DNA from: Gaertneriomyces semiglobifer
Lineage: Eukaryota; Chytridiomycota; Chytridiomycetes; Spizellomycetales; Spizellomycetaceae
Assembly (NCBI GenBank): GCA_025558075.1
Contig: JAHLKF010000002.1
Coordinates: 372,001-436,000 of the forward strand
DNA: 64,000 nt
Direction: 5' to 3'
Shown here: in pieces, positions 1 through 10,584 of the stretch
How positions within the stretch are numbered: position 1 is the stretch's first letter
Layout: each line of letters starts with the position of its first letter
Program-made: the position numbers and the translations under genes
The notes under the pieces: model-generated
Database searches by the model: none
What the model was told of the DNA's origin: nothing
Seen by the model: the letters and a program-made list of their open reading frames with translations, nothing else

Positions 1-254
1 CGTCGTTCCCACTCATAATCAAGTCCCATCCATCGCGTATCTTGGTAGTGCGCAAATGACACGCCACAGCGGCGGACAAAGGCCTTGAACGCCGCATGGT
101 GGGTGTTACACACGTCGGCTTCATCATCTAGATGTTAGCTGGTGCGTTGGATGCGCCGATCCCTTTTGGCGGTGGTAGCTGCATTTGTTAACAGCTTGGC
201 TGGTACATACGCTTTTCGGACGAAGGATGTCTTCAAGCGTTTTGATGGCTGTCC

Positions 255-645
255 GGCATCCTCCTCGATGTACGTTCACCATGAATCCACTTGTCCCCAT
301 GCTTATCGTTCTCGTCCGCTTCAGTATATGTCCACTCATATCTGCATCGCCTCCATGTGTATCCTCCTCATGTGCATCCTCCTCCTCAATGTTCGTTGAC
401 CACGACTCCACTGGCCCCCATGCTCATTGTTCTCTTCAGCATATCTTCTTTTATTGGCCCGCTTCAGTATGTACCATCCTCCTCAATGTACGTCCGCTAA
501 TTGTGTTTATCCTCTTCAATGCACGTCCGCTGAGTATGTTTATCTTCCTCCTGCTATCATTATCCTCAATGTAGGTCCGCCATGTTTATCCTCTTCATGC
601 TATCGTCCTCCTCAGTGTATGTCCGCTGCTATGGATAGGTCCAGG
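255..645. repeat. Degenerate tandem repeat, pyrimidine-rich
   Basis: The stretch is built from imperfect copies of a roughly 30-35 bp unit with the core ATCCTCCTCAATGTACGTCC. Recognisable copies begin near 258, 361, 477, 510, 563 and 600, differing by substitutions and short indels. Apparent open frames across it are low-complexity and look like by-products of the repeat. No coding function is claimed. Confidence 0.6.
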
Positions 646-1020
646 CCGTGTCGGTAAGTTGGCTGGAGGCGTTCCTGTTCAGCGTTGGGAACTCCGTAGA
701 AGTAAGCGTTAGAGAAATTCGGCGGCGATGCCGCTGTTTCCGCTGTTGTGCATGTGCCGTCGAACTTCTCGAGGTTGTAGGCAATTTCGACGAGCGCGGC
801 ATGTTGCGAGACGATAGGGTAAGTGGGTGGCCGGGTGCCGAGGCTGAATGCACCACAGACGGTGACGGAGATCTGTGGGTGGGAACTGCTGGGCGAACGT
901 CTGTTGGGCGACAGGTTGTGTCAGGGTTTGGATCTGCGTGGCGAGTTGTTCGATGCGCTGATCAACGGTGGCCGTCTGGGGTTCCGTTGGGCCGTCGTGG
1001 TTGTCTGGGTGGTCCGGGTG
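640..1020 (-). other. Possible gag-like retroelement remnant
   Basis: Read on the minus strand, 850-1020 translates to an acidic-polar stretch with a short amphipathic helix (VDQRIEQLATQIQTLTQ) followed by Gln-rich sequence. After a frame change, 640-800 gives a segment containing NLEKFDG. A coiled-coil start followed by a KFDG-type motif is typical of gag proteins of Ty3-like LTR elements. There is no continuous frame, no zinc knuckle, no protease or reverse transcriptase and no LTR, so at best this is a decayed fragment. It could also be chance in a GC-rich patch. Confidence 0.25.
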
Positions 1021-1029
1021 TCTGGTGAG

Positions 1030-1310
1030 GTGGTCTCTTCAATGTATGTCCACTAATGGGTATGTCCTCTTCATGCTATGGTCCTCCTCAATATCAATTC
1101 CGGGGTGTGTATTCGTTCTCTTCATCCTGTCGTCCTACTTAAGACCAATGAATGTCTATCGCTACCGCTACGGAGTTATCAGCGTCGGGTGCTGTTGAAG
1201 AGGAGGGGTTTGTTGAGGAGTCGAAATGCATTGAAGATTGTTGTTGTTTGTTGAGGAGGTCGACATGTATCAAATACTGTTGTTGTTGATTGTTGTCCGT
1301 TGAGGAGGGC
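1030..1310. repeat. More copies of the CCTCYTCAATG repeat, then inverted copies
   Basis: Copies of the same core as the 255-645 repeat recur at about 1033, 1067, 1083 and 1115 (TCTTCAATGTATGTCCACT and relatives). From about 1193 to 1310 the motif appears in the opposite sense (GTTGAGGAGG at several places). The change of orientation suggests an inverted arrangement of the same satellite-like unit. No gene is seen. Confidence 0.45.
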
Positions 1311-1333
1311 CCTGGATTGAAGACTTAGAGTTG

Positions 1334-1640
1334 GGCCAGTCAAGATTGCGCAATGCTCAAGATCAAAAACTCGCCAACAAATAAAAACAAAGGCAGGTTC
1401 CCCGGCCGCCGTTGTCCATCATTGGTGTCATTGATGGCTACCGAGTATAACGGTCACTGTGCTGGGATTCGCACCCTCCCCGCCGTTTAGAACGAGTAAG
1501 CATGCGATCGCCCTTGCCTCTCTTCGGAATAAGTCAGTCAAGGTTGCACGTTGGTCAACATAACACTCACCAACAAAACAAAACAAACTTAAAAATAAGC
1601 CCCCCGCCCGTTGCTGTCACATTCGCTTATCCGTCATTCA
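1334..1640. repeat. Diverged direct duplication, about 200 bp apart
   Basis: The segments around 1334-1395 and 1532-1593 share a run of matching blocks (CAGTCAAG, GTTGC or ATTGC, TCAA, then CGCCAACAAA or CACCAACAAA and an A-rich stretch), followed in both by a C/G-rich block. The similarity is imperfect, consistent with an old direct duplication in non-coding DNA. Confidence 0.35.
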
Positions 1641-2828
1641 ATGTACCATTTCCTTCCAACAACATCAATCGGGTCTCATCCGACTGGACACCGTCCAAGT
1701 GAAACGCGATCCCCTAACCGCACTCCGGCATCCCAAATCTTCAAAACGACGAGCAGCATCCATGCAGCCGACGGGAACATTTGCCTTCGCTCATCGAGAG
1801 TGAAGCTCGGTTGAAATGCAATTCTCCAATTGAGCAACATGCCCAGCTAAACCGCGTTTGGTTTAGGTTTAAATCACTGTCAAAGTCTTCCGTGTCGTCA
1901 AACCGTGGTCCTGTAACCCGTCCTCACGTGTGTAGTGCCGACAGCAACCAATGGCATTCACCGCTGAAAGCGCGTTAAGCCCAGGTGGTACCGATCAGCC
2001 ATTTCCAATGAGCGTCAGTCATCTTTCTGTTCTCGTGCTCGAAAAAGAGTCCGTTTGCACACCCATTTGTCCAAAGTTGACGGTCCTATTTTGGAATAAA
2101 CCAAATAAGTGCTCTGTCTCGCATGTTGGCATCGTGCTACTGCACCGCAGTCCTCCAACCAAGTCCTCGTGCGCAAGCGTCGTCCTCCAACCAACTCGAC
2201 GGATATCCAAAGTTCAAGGGGTCAAGCATGGCACCTCTTCTCTAAGCTCATACTCGGGCGGTATCGTTCGCTTGGTTATCTACCAAAGCAATGCCGTTGC
2301 CCAACCCCACTTGGCATCCCGAGTCTTCCGCCAAAGGAACAGTGTAACCTCGACGGCCCAGCACTTGCTGCGTTCTCAAGCGAGTGATGAAGCATCTTTA
2401 AAAGCATTACCAAATTGTAAGTCCGTGCTGGTCCTAATGGCTAGAGATGAATCACTTACCTGACCTTGAAATGAGCACGGTACCTCCTGCCATCAAGAAT
2501 GCTGGAGAATGAGTGCACCGTTTCGTCCTGGACCAGGGAAACGGTGACGCGCGCACATGGAGGGACCTCCCGGCCCCCACGTCTAAGTTGACGACGAGGC
2601 TGCTCTCACAGCACTTATGACAGCGGGAGTAGTTCCCTCAACCTCACCACGCACCGTGCCACCCAGTGAGCGTAGGTGGGCTTACCGGACAAGAAGGCCT
2701 CACTTTAGCTCTTCAAGGGGCGGCACGCGTCTGGCCTGGAGAACACACCAACTCAGCGTACACCTTCTGCACACGCCTTGTATGGACACCGACCGCAAGA
2801 AGTTCGTCTTGTTATTTCCATACCGCTT

Positions 2829-2845
2829 GGGGGGGGGGGGGGGGG
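2829..2845. repeat. Homopolymer of 17 G
   Basis: An uninterrupted run of 17 G on the plus strand. Such runs are prone to slippage and sequencing error and can form G-quadruplexes. Length may be inaccurate in the assembly. Confidence 0.9.
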
Positions 2846-3103
2846 TAGTGGCATTGACAAAGGTGGGCCCGGTTGATGCGGTGGCCTTCTATAAGAAGAC
2901 AGGCATGTTAGATCATGTATAATGGGACAAGCATTGCTGCAGGCCACTCACCACTGGCTCTCCTCATCAGGCCGGAGAATTGTGAGTCGGACCACCGATG
3001 GTATGGTCACGTCTCCGAGCTAATAGATCAGCACTGCACAACGGCTGTGAGAGAGATTCCCATCGAGCCGAAGCAAGTATCGCTTACCCAACAGTGCAAG
3101 CTA

Positions 3104-3265
3104 TCTTCAATGAGGATCAACTGATGAGGATCAATGAGGATAGGGAGTGAAAGGTTCTCTCGTCGGTTCTAATGAAGAGAACGTTCTTCAATGAGGATCA
3201 ACTGATGAGGACTAATGAGGATAGGTGGTGAAAGGTTCTCTCGTCGGTTCTAATGAAGAGAACCA
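3104..3265. repeat. 81-bp tandem duplication, two copies, with a hairpin in each
   Basis: Copy 1 starts at 3104 and copy 2 at 3185, giving a period of 81 bp with only about four mismatches. Each copy contains several CAATGAGGAT-like submotifs. Each ends with GGTTCTCT and its partner AGAGAACC (partial in copy 1), which can pair as an 8-bp stem with a loop of about 15 nt. No coding sequence is evident. Confidence 0.85.
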
Positions 3266-4268
3266 ATGCTCAGTCCATCAGAACGGGTAACGAGAAAAGC
3301 AATGTGCACCGCCGACAAACCCACACACGGACTGACCAGCCGATGAGAGAAGACTCGCATCCCGTTCTCATCCGTCGCCGCCATTAGCCAAACTGGAGAA
3401 GAACAATATCTCAAGTTCTAACTAAAGACGGCAACTTGAGAGAGACGGGCGAATAAATATAAAATAGATGGAGGGAAGACGGTAGCCTGCCCCCCTTCAT
3501 ATTGGCGTTGCGCAGCGTCCACCGACCTCGGATTACATTGCATATGCGCAGCTTGGCCCAGGAGGGCATTAGATTGGTTCGGACGGCCGTGAACGTGTCA
3601 ATTATGAATGAATGATGACTGTGCCCCAGTCATCTAAAACTGTGCCACTAATGGATGCGTTGGTTTTCCCACGCGGTCCGGACGACATCGCGAGTGCGAT
3701 GATGAGCTGTAGAGGTTAATTGGCGGGTGTTAGCAAAGCACCGGGTGTTCAAGTTCATTTAGCAGAGGTGCAATGTATTCCATGGCATGTTTGGTTGCCT
3801 GGCAGCTCTTTATTTGTCAACGGCTCTCGGCAGATTCACCATGAATCTGACGTCGGGTCAAACGTATCACACTTCATTATTATCACATAACTTAGGATCA
3901 TGGCTTTATACTTCCCTCCTCAGGCCAGTGGTGGTTCTCCAAGGTTGAAAGTGTGTTTGATGCTTTCTCTAATCCAACGGGCATGGAGTGTTACGAAGTA
4001 CACGGAAACCGTTTCACGCTGCCACAACTTATGCAACATATCATTATCAGAGAACGATGTTGATACCGTCACTTACTAAAGCTAGCTATGAGACACCATG
4101 TATTCTCACTCAATTCTACATTCGGGGCGATGCTATACAAAAAGCCCTTCGCACATCTCGTAAATCCCGGCTCTTATACAAGTCTCTTGGTTTACATCGC
4201 AACAGGCGGCGGTCGTCAAATGATGTCGCAGATCCATCCATGGGTAATCCTCGTCGGAAATCGCAACC

Positions 4269-5322
4269 TCAGAGAATACTCCTCGAAATCAATACCATCC
4301 ATGAAATCACAAAATAAAACAGAAAGATGGGGTAGACGGCGAGCAATCGTCGTTCATTCAGGTTTACATCTGACAAGAATCCAACCGAAGCTGAAACAAA
4401 ATCATGAGTACGTGATATACATGGATGGGGCGAACGACAGGAGACGTGGTATTCAATGACAGCCGAACGTACCGTAAACACTCCACGCAAACGCCACGCT
4501 TACTAACACCGCCCTCACAATCAACGGTGTGAACAGTCCAATGATGCTCGCTATCACGATCGGGAAGATGCAGTATCCGAGTACACACACGCTTTGGAAA
4601 AATGACCTGAAAAAAGAAATACTGATTAGTACATTTACACCTTTGTCTACGACAACTGATGATACCCACACTTTGCCGCCTAGCAGTTTAGAATTCAACG
4701 TCACAACCGCCGCGCCACACCATACGATAACGAAAACGGTAGTGAAGACGATAGGACTTTGGCCTGCTGGTGCGCGGACGGACAAACGGATAGACAGAGC
4801 GAGACAGAGGAGGAGTGGGCCCCACAAGTCCCCTACCAAAGGAAGAAAGCAATGTACTGGTCAGGTGATGGCCACGAGTGCTTGCAGTCCACTGATAGCA
4901 CCAGATACATACAATCGCGCAGGATGTTCTTTCGGTCTTTGGTCGGTACAAGAACTTGTTTGAGTTTTGCCCAAATGGATTGTAAGTCACGGATCTAAAG
5001 TAAAAAGGAAGCGTACGTCAGTTACTCTGTTTTCTGATCAACGGCAAAGTGCATCGCAGTGAGTAAGCACAAGACCCACAATCGTTTGTGAAACAGGCTC
5101 ATCCAAGGTATCCAGCACCCCACCACTCATGCTTCCCAACGCGCCCATAGCAGGAGCGCTTCGGGAATCGCTTGCCATGGGTGTTGTCCCGATGGTTGCC
5201 GGTGCCGAACCGACGGTGTTGCTGGTATGCGTTTGCGGTTTGAGGAGAGGGTCATCTCCGGTTTCTGTTGAGAAATCAAAAGGCTCGAATGTATCGCCGC
5301 CATTGGCGGGTGTATAAGACAT
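4269..5322 (-). CDS. YIPF6: YIPF6/Yip4-like Golgi multi-pass membrane protein
   Basis: Yip1-domain proteins bind Rab GTPases and act in ER-Golgi membrane traffic. Five exons (5322-5080, 4994-4913, 4832-4670, 4606-4473, 4390-4269) join in frame to 248 codons, giving 247 residues, near the usual family length. The N-terminal part is polar and cytosolic. The family landmarks are in order: LDEPVSQTI, then IRDL, RDWDLWGPL, a LLGGKVSFFQ block and VCVLGYCIFP. The C-terminus is NERRLLAVYPIFLFYFVISW. About five hydrophobic segments follow the DLWGPL motif. The splice choices are fixed by phase and by continuity with the YIPF6 pattern. The gene is convergent with no recognised neighbour on its 3' side. 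Assignment to YIPF6 rather than another YIPF subgroup rests on the LDEPV and LGYCI blocks. Confidence 0.9.
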
Positions 5323-5601
5323 GGTTGACTGAGTAGGCAGTTCGATGTGCCTTCTTTTTGCCCTTTGCTGGCTGAGCGATATTCTTGGTCAATAATACGA
5401 GAACCCGAAAACGCGTCCGCAACTATGCGATACGGAATGGATCTTGATTCAAAACATAATGGGACATATTATTGAGTATCCAGAGCAATATCTACGGATA
5501 GTCTACATCTACAAAAGCACATTCCACTAACACTAACGGCCACCATATACAAGCTACTGTATGCAGAACATGCTACGAATTCAACTTGTATTCAAGGTTC
5601 A

Positions 5602-6219
5602 TCAGATCCTGGTAAGAAGGTCTTCGGCCTTGACGACTTGCGCAAACTCATCCATCAAGTGAGCAACGGCCAGCTCGTGAACCGTCTCGGCATCCCACAT
5701 TTTGGTTAACCCCTTTTTACCAAACGTGGCACAAGCATCTTCAACAAGATATGTCTGGAATCCTAAATTCGCAGCCATTCGCGTCGTGGTGCTGACACAA
5801 TGATCCGTCGTCAATCCGCATATAACGACAGTCTTACACCCGGCATCTCTCAGTTGTTTCTCCAGATCCGTGCCGATAAAAGCTGAATTGACGTCCTTGT
5901 CAATGACAGTCTCACCGGGTTTCGGTGAGATAGCATCTATGAGGTCCCAGCCCGGATGACCTCTTTGAAGGGGTGAGCCAGGGTTAACGGATGTGTGGCG
6001 GATGATGAACAATGGGCGATTAGCTGTTCGGAAAGCGTTGAGGAGACGAGCCGCCTTTTGCTCGGCGTTTGGGTTGTTACGGGTTGTTCCATAGTAGGCA
6101 ACGTACTCGGGGTCAGACAAGCCCTTTTGGATGTCCACCAACAGAAGCGTGGTATCGGACGGAAGCTGCCGGAAAGGTGCCACGATTGGAATTTGCACTG
6201 AAGAGTCACGGTCAACCAA
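5602..6219 (-). CDS. Isochorismatase-family cysteine hydrolase (5' end unresolved)
   Basis: Members of this alpha/beta family hydrolyse amides or vinyl ethers with an Asp-Lys-Cys triad; the substrate here cannot be told. Counting from 6219, the triad is visible as D29 (LLVDIQ), K108 (VIDKDVNSAF) and C141 (GLTTDHCVS), all in the expected spacing. The usual C-terminal helix (MWDAETVHELAVAHL) is present and the gene ends at 5602. The open frame begins with TTG, not ATG, and no in-frame ATG precedes the catalytic Asp. A short upstream exon is therefore expected; an AG at about 6201 just before GTGCAAATTCC and an ATG near 6249 are candidates, but their phases do not join simply. It lies between the YIPF6-like gene and the CsbD-like gene. 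Cytosolic location is an inference because no signal is seen. Confidence 0.85.
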   Translation of the reverse strand: MVDRDSSVQIPIVAPFRQLPSDTTLLLVDIQKGLSDPEYVAYYGTTRNNPNAEQKAARLLNAFRTANRPLFIIRHTSVNPGSPLQRGHPGWDLIDAISPKPGETVIDKDVNSAFIGTDLEKQLRDAGCKTVVICGLTTDHCVSTTTRMAANLGFQTYLVEDACATFGKKGLTKMWDAETVHELAVAHLMDEFAQVVKAEDLLTRI

Positions 6220-6788
6220 AGAACCGACTCTGTACCTTGTCTAGCGTCATCTTTCCCTTCGAAATCTAGCCTTTCCGGAGGCAATGAAGAACCTGGTGAG
6301 GATAAGGAATAGCAGCAACAGTTGGATATCAGACGAGAAGTGTTGTCCCGTGACTTCCAGTCCCTTACATGACTATGCCACCTCAACCCTTCGTGGCACA
6401 GTCATGCTCGAACAACGACGGGAAGAAGTAGCGTCTGCATCTGCGCTTACTTTTTTGCAACAGCAGCAGGAGCAGGAGCAGGAAGGACATCCCATACAGG
6501 AACCGTAGCACGCGATGCACGCAGCGATTGGTTTTGAATGGACCGAAACCCCGCATGCGGGCATCACAGAAACAGAAACAATGACACGACAACAGAAGTT
6601 ATGAGAGATGACTTTTTTATTCAATTTCAAGACATCGACATTTTCCTTCCAAAACGGTATCTTACATAGCTCCCAAAACTGTCCCCGACTAAGAGGTTGT
6701 TTCTTACTGGTTCAAAGAGCTATCAAAGAACGGAAAACAATTGAGTCCTTTTGGAACCTTCAAGGGACGAATACGGCCTCGCTGGCTC
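6220..6788. other. Intergenic, low-complexity CAG/AGC patch
   Basis: Probably holds the missing first exon and promoter of the isochorismatase-like gene. A short purine-rich repeat of GCAGGAGCAGGA type lies near 6460-6485. No independent gene is supported. Confidence 0.4.
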
Positions 6789-7162
6789 TTACCTCTTTGC
6801 GTCAGCCTTGGCACGCTCTCCACGGCCTTCCAACTCCTTCTTATCATTACCGGTCATGGCACCCCACGTCTGCTTGGCCCAACCAGTGATACCCTCACCC
6901 TTCGCTTCGACACGGTTCTGGGTCTTGGCAGTCTCGTCCTGAGCGACACCACCGGCGTGTTGAGCTTTTCCTTCACCTACAAACACACCAATCGTTTAGC
7001 TATATTGCTTCGCTAGGGTATGTACTGAGAGGGCACGAAACGCCTAAAAACGACATGTTTGAAAACCCTACCTTGTAACCGCTCGTTTCCAGTGACGTTT
7101 CCGAAAGTCTCCTTGGCGGAGCCCATGAGCTTGTCGCTAGTTCCTTCAGAGCGGGAAGCCAT
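6789..7162 (-). CDS. CsbD-like stress-response protein
   Basis: CsbD-like proteins are small, hydrophilic, helical proteins that rise under general stress in bacteria and fungi; their molecular role is unknown. Two exons (7162-7072 and 6976-6789) join in frame to give 92 residues. The start MASRSEGTSDKLMGSAKETF and the repeated pattern KETFGNVTGN / KQTWGAMTGN are characteristic of the family. The sequence is rich in Gly, Lys, Glu and Ala, with no Cys or membrane segment. A strong TATA box lies about 115-125 bp upstream, which fits an inducible gene. Confidence 0.88.
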
Positions 7163-7274
7163 TTTTTCAAATAGGTTGCTTGTTAATTAACGAGTTTGAG
7201 AAAATTGTTGGTTGTTGTTCGTTGTGCGTTTGTTGCTTGAGATCTTACTAGGAAGTCCCTCCGATGCACCTCGC

Positions 7275-7285
7275 CCTTTTATATC
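7275..7285 (-). promoter_or_regulatory. TATA box of the CsbD-like gene
   Basis: On the minus strand the sequence reads GATATAAAAGG, a near-perfect TATA element. It lies 113-123 bp upstream of the start codon. The leader between them is A/C-rich (repeated CAAC, CAACAA), a common feature of highly expressed fungal leaders. Confidence 0.65.
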
Positions 7286-8523
7286 CCCGGCCCGTTGGTT
7301 GATGGGGAAGCGGGGGTGGACAGGGGATACCGTCATTGTCATTCAGGTCATAGCCCTGAATGAGTTTGCTTTCACCGGAGAGGGATCTAGTCGTGACGTC
7401 AAAAGCATCGCGTGCCCATTGGTCAATGACATACTCGTGAGTAAGGCGAGGCACAATAAGAAGAGGGTCATCATGACAGCAGAACAAGGTAAGGGAACAG
7501 GACATTGAACAAGAAGCGGTTTCATTTTCCGTTCAGCCACGGAAACGGAGAGCGCTATGCATGTGCTGTGAATTGAATGAATTTGATTAATTGCCAGTGG
7601 GAAGTCTACAGTGGCAGCTGCCCTGTGAGAAACAAGTCTCGGCAGGTCAGTATCCAGGCACATGTAGCAGTTAACCGTCTGCGTAGTTTCGATCAATGGG
7701 TTTCTCCAGCCCTTCCGTTGCCACCGCAGGCAGCCCTTGATCTTGAGTATCTGACGTAAACCCCGGTTCGTTGCCTGCTGTTTGCTCTGCAGATCATCCA
7801 CATGCGATCACTAGACGTTGATTCGTGTACATGTAAGGTTTAAAATTAAGCATGGCATGAATTTGAAAGCCGTCAACGGTTGCCCAAGAGCGCATTTTCA
7901 ATGAACATTTGCACGATCCATTCATCCTGTTTTGCACGGTATCGTTGAAGTGCGCCTACCTTCAAATGGGAAACGGCCAGCGTCCTAGCCGAGAATTTCT
8001 GATGATTTGTCAACTCGTCCAACTGGTTGTCGGGAAAAGGCCGCATACAGATTCTCGTTTATGATTGGTTCCGGCATTTTTGTAGTTAGTCTCCTCAACG
8101 TGGAGGCGTTCGATTTCGCTGGTTACTGATCAGGAGATTCCAGTTAGAGGCTCAGATCACGTCGATCTTTCACGGTAGATACCGAATGTGTTTCTCAAGA
8201 GACGATACAGAGACAGATAGGGAGAAAACAGCTATCCTATTGTGCGCACTCAATAATTTCATTGCGCATCGCCAATTAACTAAGGTACCAGCGTCGATAC
8301 CACGATATCCCCAGTTCTCCCAACATCTTCCTCCTTTTCCACCAACGATATGACAAACATACCTCCCTTTAATCCAATAAATATGATATCAAACAATAAA
8401 CGATACGAAAAAATACTATGTGCAAAAAAATAACGAGCTTGGAAAAGGAAGGCCACCATTTCTAGGGCAATATCCACAGTGAAAGGAAAGGACTATGTCC
8501 GGACGAGGCGTGTGGGGGCGGGT
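7286..8523. other. Intergenic stretch with no supported gene
   Basis: A 152-codon minus-strand open frame (7343-7801) and a 65-codon frame (8280-8477) are present. Neither shows family motifs, splice logic or a convincing start context. The right part is A/T-rich and probably contains the 3' UTR of the neighbouring minus-strand gene. Confidence 0.4.
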
Positions 8524-9951
8524 TCAGTTAGGATTGAAGATCGCCAACGGATTGACGATGCCACCATCAGAGCACGCCGAGGCAGAGGCAGAACGAAGCG
8601 AGTCGAGGTCAGATCCAGACTCGTAGCACAAACCTGGCGCGGGAGATGCGTGGCGGAGACTAGAGTGTGCATTTGCTAATGAAAAAACAAATGTGTCAAT
8701 CGATGGTCTTGCAGGATGCACCACAAGGTTCGTTCGGATGCCCTGCACTTACCGCCACGACGCGACTTCGGTTTACATTTACCCCCTTGCGCATTCCTTG
8801 TGGCTTCTGTCCGAGTTCTCATACCAGCCGCCACTTTGCGGCCTTTGCTTCGCAAATCCTTGGTGTCACGAGTGCGTTTGGGGCGCACATTTTCGTGCTC
8901 ATCCGCTTCCAGCAAATCTTTCTCGAGTTTCTTGGAAGCTGTCATGGCTAGCGACTGATACGGATAAGAACGTGAAGTCTGACGGCAGGCAAGAGGGGTA
9001 TAATCTGCCATGGACGATGACATGGCGGCGCGTTTGAGTGCAATCTGCTCCTCGGGAGTGGGAAGGCCATGGTAGGAAGTGGGAATGGGAGAGAGATATG
9101 TTGGCGACGCTTTCGAATGGTGAGAGTCGCAGGGCGACGTCCCTCGTGCGTAGGAGTCAAGCGAATCCTGGGAATTTGTCGTTTCAACCTTCAAGTTGAC
9201 ACTCAGACCATCCTCTAAAGTGGTTCCAAGCGCACCGAGAAAGGGCGCATCACTTAAAGGGGAGTCGAGGTCTGAACCAAACACGTCACTGACTGGTGAG
9301 ACGAAGCTCGTCAGTGACAGACGAGGAATGGGTGTTTGGAGAGCATAGTCTGTAAGGTTGCCCGTGCTGATCTTGCGTTGATGTCTCCATTCTGTTTGAG
9401 CAACACCAAGATGATTGTTGCTATTGTTGAACAGAGGCTGCGGTTGTAAGGTGCGTAAGGGGGTTTTGGCGGGTTCTGTCGCCGATGCGACTGATTGATA
9501 TGGATTCCGCAGCGGCGAGAATGCGAAGTTTTCATCCGTTGTGTTGAGGAATTCCGACAGGTTGATTTGGGCAGAAACTTTCCGCTTCCTAGGCGACCGT
9601 TTTGCACCACCTGCTGCGGATGGCTCGAGAGTTTCTTGTCCAAACACATTGTTCACATATTCGCTCAAGTCCAACTTGGACACATCGATATAAGGGTTCG
9701 GTCTTAGCACACTTGGATTGAAAGCAAATTGATGCAGACGGGTGATCTAAAGGATTGCACACAATCAGATTAGTCAAAGCCCATTAAATATGATAAGTAA
9801 GATCTCATAGATTCCAAAGCCAATCGCTAAGCGCAAGGCCTAATCATGCCCCGTGAACGCCATCAACGCACATCGAGTAACTTACCAGATCAATATCACA
9901 CCCAAGCATGGTTGGTGCAACAGCAATATGCTGCTGCGAAGGCTCGGTCAT
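8524..9951 (-). CDS. Unrecognised Ser/Pro-rich basic protein, probably nuclear
   Basis: I do not recognise the family. Three exons (9951-9886, 9746-8753, 8675-8524) with canonical GTAAG donors sum to 404 codons, so the model gives 403 residues. The N-terminus (MTEPSQQHIAVAPTMLG onwards) contains a short conserved-looking block, ITRLHQFAFNPSVL, then PYIDVSKLDLSEYV. The middle is Ser/Thr/Pro-rich with basic clusters (SPRKRKVS). Near residue 300-345 there is a Lys/Arg-rich segment (RPKRTRD, SKGRKVAAG, KCKPKSRRG) that resembles nuclear localisation signals or a weak AT-hook-like basic region. No zinc finger, bZIP or homeodomain is seen. A nuclear or regulatory role is only an inference from composition. 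Confidence 0.75.
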
Positions 9952-10332
9952 TACCGCTGCCTTTGTAGACGTAGCCTTCTCAGTAAGATACTTTTTTCAG
10001 TGATCTCGGTTGTCACTTATGAGAGACCAGAGCGAAAAACGAGGCGGTCGGCTTAGCGTAATAAGTACTAACGTAAGGTATGGTTGAAGGTGTGAAAACC
10101 CCTGGGGGCAGGAGACTTTGGGCGATCCTCGGGCTTTCACGCAAGCAACGTTAAAATCATTACCTCAATGCGTCCACGAGTGTGCTTCTCCCTCTAGGGT
10201 GCGTTTTTTTACCACATGCTTGCTGATAACAAGGAGAAATAGAGGTCTAGAACGCTGGATCGCCGGAGTAGAGCCGCGAGGGGCTTTGATTAGCGAATAA
10301 AGTGTGCCAATACAAGTGTGCAAAAAGCGGGT
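9952..10332. other. Intergenic, nothing supported
   Basis: Promoter side of the unrecognised 8524-9951 gene. No coding signal or clear element was recognised. Confidence 0.35.
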
Positions 10333-10584
10333 TCAACAATGGACAAAACACCGGGCCACGACGCGTTTCGGCACCACTTGGATTTTCTTTCGACCCGTCC
10401 TAATAATCGTCTCATGGGCCTGCAGCAAGCACTGCAGCATATGACCGAGTGGGTATTCGGTATCCGTCACAACAGGTGTGGAAATCACCGTCGAAGCGGT
10501 TTCACAGTGTGCCCGTACATGTGTGCACATACAGGTCAATGCAATGCAGCAACCTAACAGACCGGTGAAGCGCCAGTCATCCAT
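10333..10584 (-). CDS. Possible small secreted cysteine-containing protein
   Basis: A single-exon frame of 83 codons starts with a true ATG at 10584. The first 26 residues form a plausible signal peptide: MDDWRF, then a hydrophobic core (TGLLGCCIALTCM) followed by a small-residue region near VRAHC. The mature part is short, with about four further Cys and a basic C-terminus ending in Cys. No family is recognised. Small secreted Cys-containing proteins are common in fungi, but a frame of this length can also occur by chance, so this is tentative. Confidence 0.3.
   Translation of the reverse strand: MDDWRFTGLLGCCIALTCMCTHVRAHCETASTVISTPVVTDTEYPLGHMLQCLLQAHETIIRTGRKKIQVVPKRVVARCFVHC

Larger units (their letters stand above)
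1311..4268. other. Gene-poor stretch
   Basis: I find no exon with recognisable protein similarity here. Open frames, the longest being 170 codons at 1951-2463 on the plus strand, have no recognisable motif, no splice support and unremarkable composition. Apart from the diverged duplication, the G-run and the 81-bp tandem duplication listed separately, nothing can be supported. Confidence 0.5.

Noticed and set aside
1436..1490. tRNA-like D-arm sequence (AGTATAACGGTCA) and a T-arm-like GATTCGCACCC
   Set aside because: No acceptor stem, anticodon stem or properly paired T stem can be built around them on either strand.
1951..2463. 170-codon plus-strand open frame
   Set aside because: No motif, no homology recognised, Ser/Val/Leu-rich composition typical of chance frames, and no splice support.
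3115..3265. Hammerhead-ribozyme-like pieces (CTGATGAGG followed later by GAAAGG and a stem)
   Set aside because: The sequence between CTGATGA and GAAA does not form stem II, and no U-H cleavage site follows the GGTTCTCT/AGAGAACC stem, so the core cannot close.
7343..7801. 152-codon minus-strand open frame upstream of the CsbD-like gene
   Set aside because: It overlaps the likely promoter of that gene and has no recognisable protein pattern.
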